From: Nitrospinaceae bacterium
GTDB taxonomy: Bacteria; Nitrospinota; Nitrospinia; Nitrospinales; VA-1
Reading direction: 5' to 3'
Assembly (NCBI GenBank): GCA_029261595.1
Contig: JAJDAZ010000056.1
Span: 62,001 to 126,000, forward strand
DNA length: 64,000 bases
Below, piece by piece: positions 35,045-44,310 of this stretch (position 1 is its first letter; every line of letters starts with the position of its first letter). A program made the position numbers and the translations under genes. Below the pieces are notes generated by a model. That model ran no database searches. It saw nothing but the letters and a program-made list of their open reading frames with translations, and had not been told where the DNA came from.

Positions 35045-35257
35045 TTAATCCGTGTACCTGGATTCGCTATAATCCGGGAATTGTAAATCTAAAGTTTCTT
35101 TTATCCATTGCGGAATTTTGCGTCTCTCAGACGTTTGCAGTGAAAGAGATTCCTCGGATTTGCGGAAGTTATCCCAATGGGTGGTGGCCAACTCGTTTCT
35201 GGTAATCACTTTTTTCATAGTGCCATCCGGACTCAGAACTTTTACATCATAAAACAT
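35045..35257 (-). CDS. Small cytosolic protein, unknown
   Basis: A 70-residue protein starting MFYDVKVLSPDG. The start is decided by an excellent ribosome site (AGGAGG, 8 nt upstream); a longer frame extends upstream but lacks one. The N-terminal half looks like two beta strands (FYDVKVLSPDGTMKKVIT), the rest is charged with a helix (PQWIKETLDLQ) near the end. No family recognised. It is probably expressed well given its ribosome site. Confidence 0.7.
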   Translation of the reverse strand: MFYDVKVLSPDGTMKKVITRNELATTHWDNFRKSEESLSLQTSERRKIPQWIKETLDLQFPDYSESRYTD

Positions 35258-35530
35258 GACCCGTACCTCCTGTTTATCGTTATATTTCAATAGGTTATAA
35301 GGCAAAGTTTGTGCCAAACCCATAAATCTTTTAGAAATAAGGAGTTGGGGGATATTTGGTTGTTTGGGGGGGGTGGGGATGTTGCGAAAATTCATACTAT
35401 TTTGAACAGTTTATGACTATATTTGTCAATTCAGTTTGTTTTCAAAACTGGGTGGAATTCAGGGGCAAAATTATTTTGGACTGATTGGCAATGTGAGGAG
35501 AGACATTAAAATTTACTGAGGAGAAGCGGT

Positions 35531-35743
35531 ATGGAAAGTAAAGTGCTCAAAGTCATGGGAATGAGTTGCGATCATTGCGTGCAAACAATTACCCAGGCGG
35601 TAGAGGGAATGCCGGGGGTTTCAAGAGTGCAGGTGAACCTGGAGAAAAAAGCGGTGACGGTAGACTTCGAGGCCAGTCAAACGGATTTAAAAACGATTTC
35701 CGCCAAAATTGATGAAGCGGGTTTTGAGGTGGTCGCGGGGTAG
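35531..35743 (+). CDS. Heavy-metal-associated (CopZ-like) metallochaperone
   Basis: A 70-residue HMA-domain protein with the GMSCDHC metal-binding motif (Cys 13 and Cys 16) and the usual ferredoxin-like pattern: VLKVMGM, VEGMPGVSRVQVNLEKKAVTVDF and a C-terminal IDEAGFEVV. Such proteins carry Cu(I) to P-type ATPases. No copper ATPase gene is adjacent. GAGGAGAAG precedes the ATG. Confidence 0.93.
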   Translation: MESKVLKVMGMSCDHCVQTITQAVEGMPGVSRVQVNLEKKAVTVDFEASQTDLKTISAKIDEAGFEVVAG

Positions 35744-35838
35744 GGGCCCCGCCACGCGGAGAGAAAAGCTGGCAAAGAAATGGATTCGTCTCGAAATATT
35801 TCCATCGAACCTCAATTATGGTTTCGGCGGTACGTTGG

Positions 35839-37023
35839 TCAGGAATCAAGTTTTCCGATGATCACCTTCAGGTGTTTTTCCTCGCCGTCACGAATCACCT
35901 TGATGGATACGGTTTTTCCGATGGTGGTGTCTGCCACCATTTGCTGAAACTTATTTGAACTGGCAACCTTCTTGCCATCAAATAGAACAATGATGTCGCC
36001 CCTCACGATTCCGCCATTTTCGGCAGGAGTTTTTTGGTCGACGCTGTTGACCAGCACACCTCCTGCAGTGGATTTCAAATTGAAGGACGTGGCCAGTTTA
36101 GCCGTCAACGATTGGATGCCTATGCCGAGCCAGCCTCGCTCCACTTCCCCCGCATTGATGAGCTGGGTGGCAATGCGCATTGCCATTTCTATGGGGATGG
36201 CGAACCCCACCCCGGACCCGATCTGAGCCACCGCCGTATTGATGCCGATGACCTCGCCATCCAGGTTTATCAGGGGGCCGCCGCTGTTGCCGGGGTTGAT
36301 GGATGCGTCGGTCTGAATAAAATTTTCATAAGTGGCGATTCCCAGGTTGGTTCGGCCTTTACCACTGATCACCCCGACCGTCACGGTGCCCTCCAGGCCA
36401 TAGGGATTGCCGATGGCCATCACCCAATCCCCAACGCCCATATCCTGTGATTTTGCGAAGGCAGGGGAGGGCACGCTTCTCAGGGTGGAAAACTTTAACA
36501 CAGCAAGATCCGACAAGGGATCGCTTCCCACCAAATCGGCAAAATGGTCCTTGCCTTCCGACATCCGCACCATGACTTTATCAATATCCTTGATGACATG
36601 GTGGTTGGTTAAAATGTATCCTTTCGAATTGAGGATGACTCCGGACCCGACATTCTCGATTCGATACCGCTTTTTGGCCACGGTGTTGAACACCCATTCC
36701 TTCAGGGAAAAATACCAGGGCTTGGAGGGGTGAGACGGGGAATCCGGCCAGACTGCCGGTTCGGCATTATCCAGCACTTTATTGATGCTGACGACGGTGG
36801 GTTTGATGAGCTTGGCATTCCTTACGAACGCTTTCTGCAGTTCAAGAATGTTTTTATAATCCTGCCGTTCGGTAAATTCATTTTGGTCGGTGGTCTCAAA
36901 TGTTGGCAGGGAAACATCGAAAATCTGAAACCGCCCCAGAAAATATTCCGTGCCAAGGAAAAGCAGGGCAAGGACCAGAATTGCCTTCAGGGGGAAAAGA
37001 TTATTTCTGCGTGGTTCACCCAT
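35839..37023 (-). CDS. HtrA/DegS-type periplasmic serine protease with one PDZ domain
   Basis: A 394-residue protein with an N-terminal membrane anchor (about 11-28), a linker of 80 residues, a trypsin-like protease domain and one C-terminal PDZ domain (about 290-390). The catalytic triad is complete: His 142 (TNHHV), Asp 172 (SDLAVLK) and Ser 247 (GNSGGPL). The single PDZ and the anchor resemble DegS, which in other bacteria cleaves an anti-sigma factor, but general HtrA quality control is equally likely. Its ATG overlaps the end of ubiE by 8 nt. Confidence 0.93.
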   Translation of the reverse strand: MGEPRRNNLFPLKAILVLALLFLGTEYFLGRFQIFDVSLPTFETTDQNEFTERQDYKNILELQKAFVRNAKLIKPTVVSINKVLDNAEPAVWPDSPSHPSKPWYFSLKEWVFNTVAKKRYRIENVGSGVILNSKGYILTNHHVIKDIDKVMVRMSEGKDHFADLVGSDPLSDLAVLKFSTLRSVPSPAFAKSQDMGVGDWVMAIGNPYGLEGTVTVGVISGKGRTNLGIATYENFIQTDASINPGNSGGPLINLDGEVIGINTAVAQIGSGVGFAIPIEMAMRIATQLINAGEVERGWLGIGIQSLTAKLATSFNLKSTAGGVLVNSVDQKTPAENGGIVRGDIIVLFDGKKVASSNKFQQMVADTTIGKTVSIKVIRDGEEKHLKVIIGKLDS

Positions 37024-37741
37024 TTTTTATGCCCTGATAAAGGGTGACAATGCCATAGGTCAGATCCTGATGCGTTACGCGCTGGAATCCGGATTCTTCC
37101 ATAAGGAGCGCCAGCTCTTTGCGCATTGGGAATTTTGCCACTGATTGGGGAAGATAATTATAGGCGGATTCATGCTGTGAAAAATATTTCCCCACCTGCG
37201 GCAACAAAAAGTGAAAATAAAACAGATAACCCCATCCCAGAACCGGGTTGGAGGGATGGGAAAATTCGAGAATCACTGCTCGGCCATTGGGTTTTAACAC
37301 ACGATGCATTTCAGTAAGAGCCCGTTTGGGATCGGAAAAATTACGCAGACCGAAAGCTGAAATCCCGCCATGAAAACTTGCATCGGCAAAGGGGAGGGAC
37401 TCTCCGCAACCCTTTTGTAGGCTGATGGTTTGCTGCCGGTTTTTTTCCCTGATTTTTTTTTGACCGAGTTCCAACATGGGGCCGCTGAAGTCAATCCCCA
37501 TCACTTTGAGTTCGGACGGATAGCGAGAGGCGATTTCCAGGGCAATGTCTGCTGTCCCGGTGGCGATATCCAGATATCGTTCGCCACGTTGCGGGGAGAG
37601 CAGGTTGACTGCGGCCTGCCTCCAGTGTTGATCCCGCCCGGCACTGAGCAGGCGATTGAGAAAATCGTATTTTGGCGCAACCGCGCCAAACATTTTCTGG
37701 ATTTGCCGGGGGAAATCGGGGGCTCGTTCTATAGTTTGCAT
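37016..37741 (-). CDS. ubiE: Demethylmenaquinone / 2-methoxy-6-polyprenyl-benzoquinol methyltransferase
   Basis: SAM-dependent C-methyltransferase of quinone synthesis. The 241-residue protein has FGAVAPKYDFLNRLLSAGRDQHWR, typical of UbiE/MenG, SAM motif I DIATGTADIALEIA, DFSGPMLELGQKK, and the family's ISAFGLRNFSDPKRALTEMHRVLKPNGRAVILEFS. The chosen ATG (MQTIERA) fits the family; an upstream extension does not. Whether the quinone is mena- or ubiquinone cannot be told from this gene alone. It overlaps htrA, and both are probably one operon. Confidence 0.95.
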   Translation of the reverse strand: MQTIERAPDFPRQIQKMFGAVAPKYDFLNRLLSAGRDQHWRQAAVNLLSPQRGERYLDIATGTADIALEIASRYPSELKVMGIDFSGPMLELGQKKIREKNRQQTISLQKGCGESLPFADASFHGGISAFGLRNFSDPKRALTEMHRVLKPNGRAVILEFSHPSNPVLGWGYLFYFHFLLPQVGKYFSQHESAYNYLPQSVAKFPMRKELALLMEESGFQRVTHQDLTYGIVTLYQGIKNG

Positions 37742-37956
37742 ATTTCCATTATAAGGCCTTAATTTGGCTTCGCTTACCCAAAAAATATTATCACCTGGAA
37801 ATAACCTAAACAAGTTCGATTATCCAAATTCGGGTCACCAATCTTCCTGGTTCAGGTATTCTGTCTTGTTTTCGATATTTTCCGATAGTACCATCGGCCC
37901 TGAACAATAATTGACAGGAACCGGCAGACCCTGTCTTGCGGGAAGATAAAGGCATT

Positions 37957-38505
37957 ATGAAAAAAGTTCTGGTAATTTTGGCTCCTGGTTTTGAAGAAAT
38001 TGAAACCGTCACGGTGGTGGATATCCTTCGTCGCGCAGGGGCCAGGGTGACACTGGCCGGAACAGAAGACGGGACTCTTCAGGGATCGCGCGGCATCGAC
38101 CTGGTTCCCGACAGCCGACTGAACGATGTGGACCCGGATGAATTCGATATGGTGGTTCTGCCGGGGGGACAGCCGGGAACTTCCAATCTGCAAAAAGACG
38201 AGCGCGTCAAGACTATTTTGTTAAAAATGCACCGGGCCCATAAAAAAATCGCCGCTATCTGCGCCGCCCCGGTGGTCCTGCAATCCGTCGGTTTGCTTAA
38301 AAGCATTACTCTGACCAGTCATCCGTCGGTTAAAGATCAACTGGACGGCGTTCTCTATTCCGATAACCGGGTGGTGGTGGATGGAAATTTTATCACCAGC
38401 CGAAGCCCCGGTACCGCCATGGAATTTGCCATGAAACTGGTTGAAATTTTGTTCGATACCGCCCGCATGGAAACCGTCAACAAGGGCGTCATGGCCAGAC
38501 TCTGA
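37957..38505 (+). CDS. DJ-1/PfpI-family protein
   Basis: A 182-residue protein of the DJ-1/YajL branch. The nucleophile Cys 102 in AAICAAP and the partner Glu 16 in GFEEIE are present, as are LPGGQPGTSNL and the final HPSVKD-GVLYSDNRVVVDGNFITSRSPGTA strands. Related proteins act as protein or methylglyoxal deglycases, redox-responsive chaperones or thiol-sensing factors; activity cannot be decided from sequence. AAAGG lies 5 nt before the chosen ATG; an upstream TTG is less likely. Confidence 0.92.
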   Translation: MKKVLVILAPGFEEIETVTVVDILRRAGARVTLAGTEDGTLQGSRGIDLVPDSRLNDVDPDEFDMVVLPGGQPGTSNLQKDERVKTILLKMHRAHKKIAAICAAPVVLQSVGLLKSITLTSHPSVKDQLDGVLYSDNRVVVDGNFITSRSPGTAMEFAMKLVEILFDTARMETVNKGVMARL

Positions 38506-38711
38506 CGCGCTGACTCTCCGTTTTGACCCTTCCTCCGAGATTCAAACTTCTCACCGATCAGGCATCCACCATCTTTTTTTTGATTTTTTTAAAACTTTTT
38601 AAACTTAGATACATCATACGCATTAGCAAACGCAATAAAGGATTGTTTTTGCGGTTTAAAATTTTTCCTAAACGATAAATTCAAGTTTTGATATATAAAA
38701 GGGGTATTTAA

Positions 38712-38933
38712 ATGTACGTGAATATTTCCCGAAGCAAGCTTTTGATCAACAACCGGCGTAACAATTTGCGCAAGCCGGTAAAGAGCCCGTCCAACCCTGC
38801 ATCCAGCTGTAATCATTGCGGAGGGGCGATCAGGCCCAGTGGAGAGATCCAGACCTGCATCATGTGCGGACGAGAGCAGGGCCACGCCTGCGCCAATTGT
38901 TCGCATGTACCCGCCAGCGTTCCGGCAGAGTGA
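38712..38933 (+). CDS. Zinc-ribbon miniprotein, unknown
   Basis: A 73-residue protein with a basic, Asn/Arg-rich N-terminus (about 1-25) and a cysteine-rich C-terminal half holding CNHCGG, CIMCGRE and HACANCSH. Three CxxC pairs and two His could hold one or two zinc ions. GGGG stands 7 nt before the ATG. Size and layout suggest an RNA- or DNA-binding or protein-binding zinc ribbon. No family recognised with certainty. Confidence 0.7.
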   Translation: MYVNISRSKLLINNRRNNLRKPVKSPSNPASSCNHCGGAIRPSGEIQTCIMCGREQGHACANCSHVPASVPAE

Positions 38934-38985
38934 CCTGATTGAACGCCGACCAGGCGGACAAAGTTAAATTGTGCTGAATTTTTCT

Positions 38986-39009
38986 TCCCTCCCCGTTAAC
39001 GGGGAGGGA
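38986..39009. repeat. Perfect 24-bp palindrome
   Basis: TCCCTCCCCGTT followed directly by its reverse complement, with no spacer. It lies between the convergent zinc-ribbon gene and asnB. No T run is on the 3' side of either strand, so it is not a typical terminator. It could be a REP-like element or mRNA 3' end protector. Confidence 0.6.
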
Positions 39010-39017
39010 TCAGCCCG

Positions 39018-40928
39018 TCAGTTTTGCGGAAAATTGAGAAAAAACCATTTTTTCAGCGTGTAGAGCGCCCAGGGCCGCGACCAGGACGTTCGTCCAGCCA
39101 AAAAATCCTCCCACACCTGAGTGACCTGAGATTCATCGATAAAATCGGACACCGGCGCCACCGGTTCCCGCAAAACCGATTCCACCTCCATCCTCAAATC
39201 GTTTCGTATCCAATGTTCAAAAGGCAAAGTGAAACCCATTTTTTTTCTGTGCACCACGTCAGACGGCAGAGAAGACGGTAGGGACCGCACCAGCAGGGAC
39301 TTTTTCGGCGGTCCGGCAAACTGAATTTCAGCGGGCATGGAAAACATCAGTTCCACTAGGCGGTGGTCAATCAGCGGCACCCGGATTTCCAGCCCATGCG
39401 CCATGCTCATCGTATCGGTGTCGCGCAGGAGCGTGTTGGCAAGGTAATGCGTCAATTCCAGATAGGATATTTGCTTCTGGGGAGGAAGGGCACTTAAAGT
39501 ATCGGTTTCCTTTTTGGTTCTTTCAAGATGTTTAATGATTTCCTGATCGAGGCAACTTTTGTCTTGAAATAGACTCCGCACACGGTCCTCACAGAACAGC
39601 GCTCGCATCAAAAAATAAGGATGACTCCCGGATTTTTGTCCGCTGATAAAGTGGACGAGCTTGGTGTTCCGGTCCGATGCGGGCAAAAACCGTTTTAAAT
39701 TTTTACCCATGTGAGAGCGCCAGGACCGGGGCAGGGCGTTCAACCATTTTTCCATCCCGGATAATTTTGGGGCCATTTGAAACGAGTCATAGCCGCCGAA
39801 CAATTCGTCCCCCCCTACTCCGGACAGGGCAACCTTCCACCCGATTTCCCGGGCGCATTTTGATATCAGAAAGGTATTGATTCCATCCACTGTGGGTTGG
39901 TCCATGGCTCCAATGGCTTGCGGCAGGGAGGCGATGAGGTCTGATTCGGCAATCTCCAGGGTGCGGTGCCTGGTTCCTATTTGTTGCGCAACCTTATCTG
40001 AATATATGGATTCGTCGTAATCGGGTTCCTTGAATACCACCGATAATGTTTCCACTGGACGGTCCGTTTCCTGATCCATGAGAGAGACCACGGCGCTTGA
40101 GTCGATGCCGCCGCTCAGAAAAGCCCCCAGAGAAACATCGCTGATCTGCCTGAAATTGACCGATTCCTTGAGGGTGTTTTTTAGCAGATCATGGCAGGAT
40201 TCTGGCGTAATTTCCTGGGACGACCGGGGGTCCCAGTATTTTTTGATCTGCTGAGTTTCCGGGGTGACCAGAAGGTAATGCCCCGGCATGAGTTCCTTTA
40301 TATTTTCCCAGAGGGTGTCCGGCGCAGATAAACTCCCGAACGATAAAAAATTAAACAATCCGGTTGGGTTGAGCGAGCCTTCGGGGATTCCGGTGGCGGC
40401 GAGAGCGCGGGCTTCGGAAGCAAAAAGGAAGCAATCGGTACTGGAAAAGTAGTAAAGGGGTTTTATTCCAAGCCGGTCCCGTGCCAGAAAAAGAACTTTT
40501 TTACGTGAATCCCAGATCGCAAACGCGAACATGCCTCGAAGCTTTTCCAGGCAATCGACTCCCCATTCTTCATAGGCTTTCAGTAAGACTTCGGTGTCGG
40601 AGTTGGAGCGAAAAATATAATTTTTGCTTTTCAGTTGTTCTCTGATTTCCTTGAAATTATATATTTCACTGTTGGTGGAAATCCACAGGCGACGGGAATC
40701 ATTGGCCATCGGTTGATGGCCCATTTTGCTGAGGTCGATGATCGAAAGCCTTTGATGTCCGAGGTAAACCGTGGGGCAGTGATCCGCCGTAAACTTTTCT
40801 TCACCCCGATCATCGGGACCGCGATGGCGCAGGCGATCCAGCATGATGCGCAGGACTTTGCCGGAATGGTTTTCGTGTCCCGGCAGGCCATCGTTACTGA
40901 AATCGATTAAACCGGCAATTCCACACAT
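39018..40928 (-). CDS. asnB: Asparagine synthetase (glutamine-hydrolysing)
   Basis: Class II glutamine amidotransferase that converts aspartate to asparagine with ATP and glutamine. The 636-residue protein begins MCGIAG, leaving Cys 2 as the N-terminal nucleophile after Met removal, followed by the Ntn amidotransferase domain (RHRGPDDRG) and the synthetase domain with the PP-loop SGGIDSSAVVSL. The C-terminal part has the conserved LEIRVPLIDHRLVE and WIRNDLR segments. Many such genes serve asparagine synthesis; some modify surface sugars. No polysaccharide genes flank it. Confidence 0.92.
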   Translation of the reverse strand: MCGIAGLIDFSNDGLPGHENHSGKVLRIMLDRLRHRGPDDRGEEKFTADHCPTVYLGHQRLSIIDLSKMGHQPMANDSRRLWISTNSEIYNFKEIREQLKSKNYIFRSNSDTEVLLKAYEEWGVDCLEKLRGMFAFAIWDSRKKVLFLARDRLGIKPLYYFSSTDCFLFASEARALAATGIPEGSLNPTGLFNFLSFGSLSAPDTLWENIKELMPGHYLLVTPETQQIKKYWDPRSSQEITPESCHDLLKNTLKESVNFRQISDVSLGAFLSGGIDSSAVVSLMDQETDRPVETLSVVFKEPDYDESIYSDKVAQQIGTRHRTLEIAESDLIASLPQAIGAMDQPTVDGINTFLISKCAREIGWKVALSGVGGDELFGGYDSFQMAPKLSGMEKWLNALPRSWRSHMGKNLKRFLPASDRNTKLVHFISGQKSGSHPYFLMRALFCEDRVRSLFQDKSCLDQEIIKHLERTKKETDTLSALPPQKQISYLELTHYLANTLLRDTDTMSMAHGLEIRVPLIDHRLVELMFSMPAEIQFAGPPKKSLLVRSLPSSLPSDVVHRKKMGFTLPFEHWIRNDLRMEVESVLREPVAPVSDFIDESQVTQVWEDFLAGRTSWSRPWALYTLKKWFFLNFPQN

Positions 40929-41253
40929 GCAATGAGTTCGATCCAGGTTAAATTCCGACTCTTATAATAAGTTCCCATAACATATATTATGTCAAGTACG
41001 GCAGGGAGTGTCTTTTTTGCGCTTGCTCAGGGTGCTGCGTGACGAATACTTACGTTTGACGAGTGTTATATGGGGAATCTTTTGCATCTTGGTCATATAG
41101 AAAGTCCCTTCAAATGGTGTGGTTCAGGATAATAATCACACGCTTGGAGGGTCCAATTCTTTTGGTGGGTGCCAAATTGAAAACTCAGCTTATCGTTTTA
41201 CGATGGGTGGTCAATGCAAATACGTATTGAAAAAATTCTGGCAGGACTTACGA
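40929..41253. other. Intergenic region between transketolase and asnB
   Basis: 325 bp with no supported gene; a 61-codon plus-strand frame reading into the antisense of the transketolase gene has no coding signs. It should hold the asnB promoter (minus strand); TATAAT-like sequence occurs near 40960-40990 but I cannot set exact boxes. Confidence 0.4.
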
Positions 41254-42192
41254 TTATTTTTGTTGGAGAATTTCTTTCACAGCCTTGGCAACATGGTTTG
41301 CTGACAATCCGTATTTTTCATAAAGTTGAGCTGCGGTTCCCGTCTCCGCAAATTGATCCTGAACAGCGACTTTTTTGAATGGGACGTGGATATTGTTTTC
41401 GAGAAGAACCTCTCCCACCGCGTCGCCTAATCCGCCATATTTGTTGTGATCTTCCGCAGTGATCACCGCGCCGTTTTCTCTAGCCAACTTTATGATTAAA
41501 TCGGAATCGATGGGTTTGATGGTCGAAATGTTGACCAGGGTCGGTGTGATATTTTCCTTTTGTAACGCCTCCATGGCTTGCAAACTTTCCTGGACCAGGC
41601 CGCCGGTTGCAAATATCACTACATTCTTGCCCTTTTTCAGGACATGACCCTTCCCTATTTCAAATTTGTGTGATGCGTCGTACAGGCCTTTTAGCTTTCC
41701 CCGTCCCAGTCTCAAATATGCCGGACCTTTATAGTCCGCCAAAACGTGGGTGGCCTGACGTGCTTCCTCCCAATCCGCAGGCTGGACCACAATCATATTC
41801 GGGATTGCCCGGGTGTATGCCATGTCCACGATCATTTGCGCCGAGGGGCCATCTTCGCCAACCGCGATGCCGGAATGGGTTCCCGCAAGCTTCACATTGG
41901 TGTTGGAGTACGCCACGCTCACCAGGATCTGGTCCATGGAACGGCCCAGCAGGAAACAGGCGAACGTGGTTGCGAATGGAATTTTTCCCGTCGTGGCAAG
42001 GCCCGCAGCTGTGCAAACCATGTCCCCTTCGCTGATTCCCATATTGAAGAAACGCTCGGGATATTCCTTACCAAAAGGTTTCGTTCGGGAACTATCGCTC
42101 ACTCCTGAGTCGAGAACAACGACATCGGGATTGGAAGCGCCTAATTCAATCAAGGCCGCTCCATACCCGTCTCTTGTGGCACCGTCTTTCAT
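41254..42192 (-). CDS. Transketolase, C-terminal subunit
   Basis: The pyrimidine-binding and C-terminal half of a split transketolase (312 residues). Visible are TRDGYGAALIEL, the catalytic-Glu region MGISEGDMVCTAAG, AGTHSGIAVGEDGPSAQ, and the C-terminal KYGLSANHVAKAVKEIL. It works with the N-terminal subunit gene just upstream (ATGA overlap), so the two form a heterodimeric or heterotetrameric transketolase for the pentose-phosphate or Calvin-type cycle. Split transketolases are common in archaea and many anaerobes. A DXPS-like side role is not supported by the motifs. Confidence 0.93.
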   Translation of the reverse strand: MKDGATRDGYGAALIELGASNPDVVVLDSGVSDSSRTKPFGKEYPERFFNMGISEGDMVCTAAGLATTGKIPFATTFACFLLGRSMDQILVSVAYSNTNVKLAGTHSGIAVGEDGPSAQMIVDMAYTRAIPNMIVVQPADWEEARQATHVLADYKGPAYLRLGRGKLKGLYDASHKFEIGKGHVLKKGKNVVIFATGGLVQESLQAMEALQKENITPTLVNISTIKPIDSDLIIKLARENGAVITAEDHNKYGGLGDAVGEVLLENNIHVPFKKVAVQDQFAETGTAAQLYEKYGLSANHVAKAVKEILQQK

Positions 42193-43025
42193 TGCAACTC
42201 CTTCAAGGCTTTGGCTAAATCTTCGTCAGAAGGCGCCACCCCATGCCAGCCGGTCTGCCCTTCCATGAAACTGACCCCTTTTCCTTTAATAGTATCCGCA
42301 ATGATGACCCTGGGTTTATCAGGATGCGGCGGAATTTTCAGGGTTTGATGGATTTCCTGCATATTATGGCCGTCGATTCGGTAAGTGTCCCAGCCAAAGG
42401 CTCGCCATTTGTCTTCCAGTGGCTCCAAATCTTTTAAATCTTTGGTGATGTTATCCTGGCAGACTTTATTGTAATCAACGATGGCGATTAAATTTGTAGA
42501 TTTAAACTTGGCGGCGGACATGGCCGCTTCCCAGATCTGTCCTTCCTGAAGTTCGCCGTCACCCAGAATGACATAAACTTTATAATTTCTTTTGTCCAGC
42601 CGGGCTCCGAGAGCGATCCCATGGGCGACACTCAACCCCTGCCCCAGACTTCCAGAGGCAATTTCAACGCCGGGGGTTTTGGGATGCGCGTGACCGGAAA
42701 GGAATAAGGGGCTGTTGATCTTGCGATAACTTTCCAATTCTTTTTCGGGGAAAAACCCTGCTTTGGCCAGGGTTGTGAAATACAATCCCGATGCATGACC
42801 CTTACTGAGAAGAAACCGGTCCCGGTCCGGATCATTGGGGTTCTTGGGGTCGTATTTCAACACGCCGCCAAAAAACAGATCCGTTACAATGTCTGCCGAG
42901 GAAAGACTTCCCCCGGGATGGCCCGAACCCGCCCTGTGAATCGTTCGCAAACTGGTTCGCCTGATTTCCAGGGCAATTTCCTCCAGCTTGCTGATTTCAT
43001 CAGTGGCTGTTGTTGTGCCTTCCAT
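42189..43025 (-). CDS. Transketolase, N-terminal subunit
   Basis: The TPP-binding half of a split transketolase (278 residues). It has the GDG-N-type diphosphate/metal motif GDGELQEGQIWEAAMSAAKFKSTNLIAIVDYNK, the active-site His residues in HRAGSGHPGGSLS and SKGHASGLY, and the IKGKGVSFMEGQTGWHG tail. The downstream gene overlaps its stop by 4 nt. Together they make complete transketolase. Confidence 0.95.
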   Translation of the reverse strand: MEGTTTATDEISKLEEIALEIRRTSLRTIHRAGSGHPGGSLSSADIVTDLFFGGVLKYDPKNPNDPDRDRFLLSKGHASGLYFTTLAKAGFFPEKELESYRKINSPLFLSGHAHPKTPGVEIASGSLGQGLSVAHGIALGARLDKRNYKVYVILGDGELQEGQIWEAAMSAAKFKSTNLIAIVDYNKVCQDNITKDLKDLEPLEDKWRAFGWDTYRIDGHNMQEIHQTLKIPPHPDKPRVIIADTIKGKGVSFMEGQTGWHGVAPSDEDLAKALKELQ

Positions 43026-43257
43026 ATCGTTAAATCCAGTAAAATGAATGGTTAAAAAATTTCTGTAACCTTATATCATAATGAACGACTCAGCCGCAAG
43101 CGTCAGCCTGTGAGGGCGGGACTCAATAATCGGGGTCGGCAGGTTTAAGGGGACAGAAACCGGCCTGGTTTATCCTTATATTTTCCTTTGAATATAACAC
43201 TGTAAGAAGGGGGGGGGAAATGATATCCGTTGAAGAGTTCCAGTGCTAGCCCTGAGA

Positions 43258-43884
43258 TCAGGTCCCCTCCACCTGGCCGACAAACTCGTTGGAGACGGTG
43301 AGAAGCGTGTCGAAATCCACCGGCTTGGTGAAATAGATGTCGGCCCCCGCATCAAGGATTATTTTTTCTGAATGCCGCAAATCGCCTGAAATTGCGATGA
43401 CCTTGATGTTGGTTGTTTTGGGATTTTCTTTTAAGTTTTTGCAGACCTCCATTCCGTTTATTCCCGGCAGAGCAATATCAAGAATAATGATCGAAGGCAT
43501 GAACTGGGCCGCTTTCAAGCCTGCGTCCCAACCGTCAAAAGCCATCTCGGCAATGAAATTATTTTTTTCAAAAAACTTTTTCAGAAGATTGGAAAACTTT
43601 TTCTCATCATCCACGATCAAGATTTTTCGGGCCGATTGACTCTCCTCTTCAGATTGTAGAATTTCTTTGATCATGCTTATGGTGTAGCCCTTTTTTTGCA
43701 GGGCATAAACTTTCTTGCAACGCTCTTCCACCCAGGCCGGATAATAACCCACGATCCCCTTCCCTCCCGGATGCGCTTCCTTTACAGGGTCTGGAAAAAA
43801 TTTATATTTCTTCTGCCACAACCAAAGGGTTTTTCTTGTGATGGGAACGACTTTCAGTATATCTGCGGCTGTTACTCGGGACAT
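43258..43884 (-). CDS. MerR-type HTH fused to a receiver domain
   Basis: A 208-residue regulator with reversed architecture: an N-terminal MerR-like helix-turn-helix (about 1-80, ADILKVVPITRKTLWLWQKKYKFFP and a KGYTISMIKEIL second helix) followed by a C-terminal receiver domain (about 86-205). The receiver is complete: Asp 92/93, phosphoacceptor Asp 136 (ILDIALPG), Ser 166 and Lys 187 (KPVD). Most response regulators have the receiver first. No histidine kinase is encoded in the window. A weak ribosome site precedes the ATG. It diverges from tolC across 426 bp of AT-rich DNA. Confidence 0.85.
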   Translation of the reverse strand: MSRVTAADILKVVPITRKTLWLWQKKYKFFPDPVKEAHPGGKGIVGYYPAWVEERCKKVYALQKKGYTISMIKEILQSEEESQSARKILIVDDEKKFSNLLKKFFEKNNFIAEMAFDGWDAGLKAAQFMPSIIILDIALPGINGMEVCKNLKENPKTTNIKVIAISGDLRHSEKIILDAGADIYFTKPVDFDTLLTVSNEFVGQVEGT

Positions 43885-44310
43885 GATAGTTTCCTGGAAA
43901 ATATTTATATATTGATTAACACTCGGTGTATTGAAAACTTTTTTTGAATATTGAAATGGCCTGCAAATGGCCTTCTATCAATTTTGTATGAAACCTTAAT
44001 GTAAATGTTAGACTGTTAATGTAATTTTATCAAGTTAAATCTTTCAGTTTTATTAAATTAATTTCTCATCCAAAGCCAAATTAATTGAAAAATAGGACTT
44101 TATCCAAATTAAAAAATTAGTTACAATAAAAAATATCTACAAATTTTGACAGAAGATTTTGTTGACCGCGTGTGGTTTTTAACCCCGATGGCCCTGGGAC
44201 CCTGGATCGGGAGAGCCGTCGGAAAGGCGCGGGAGCTCATAAAAACAGCTTTTCTTCCGGTTCTGCCTGTGTGTGGTACAGGAAGATTTTATTTCGAAAA
44301 AGGAAGCGTT
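43885..44310. other. AT-rich divergent region, MerR-receiver gene / tolC
   Basis: 426 bp, very AT-rich up to 44150, then of normal composition. It must hold promoters for both flanking genes. A TTGACA at 44146-44151 is a good -35 for tolC, but no clear -10 stands 16-18 bp downstream. The tolC frame is open through the last 165 bp, but the real signal peptide starts at 44311. Confidence 0.4.

Noticed and set aside
38986-39009. Terminator for the zinc-ribbon gene or asnB
   Set aside because: A perfect palindrome, but neither strand has a T run after it; reported as a repeat instead.
41119-41304. 61-codon plus-strand frame before the transketolase 3' end
   Set aside because: Its last third is antisense to the transketolase gene and no ribosome site precedes it.
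44146-44310. Upstream 55-codon extension of the tolC frame
   Set aside because: It would place the signal peptide at residue 56. The internal ATG at 44311 has AAGGA and begins a standard signal peptide.
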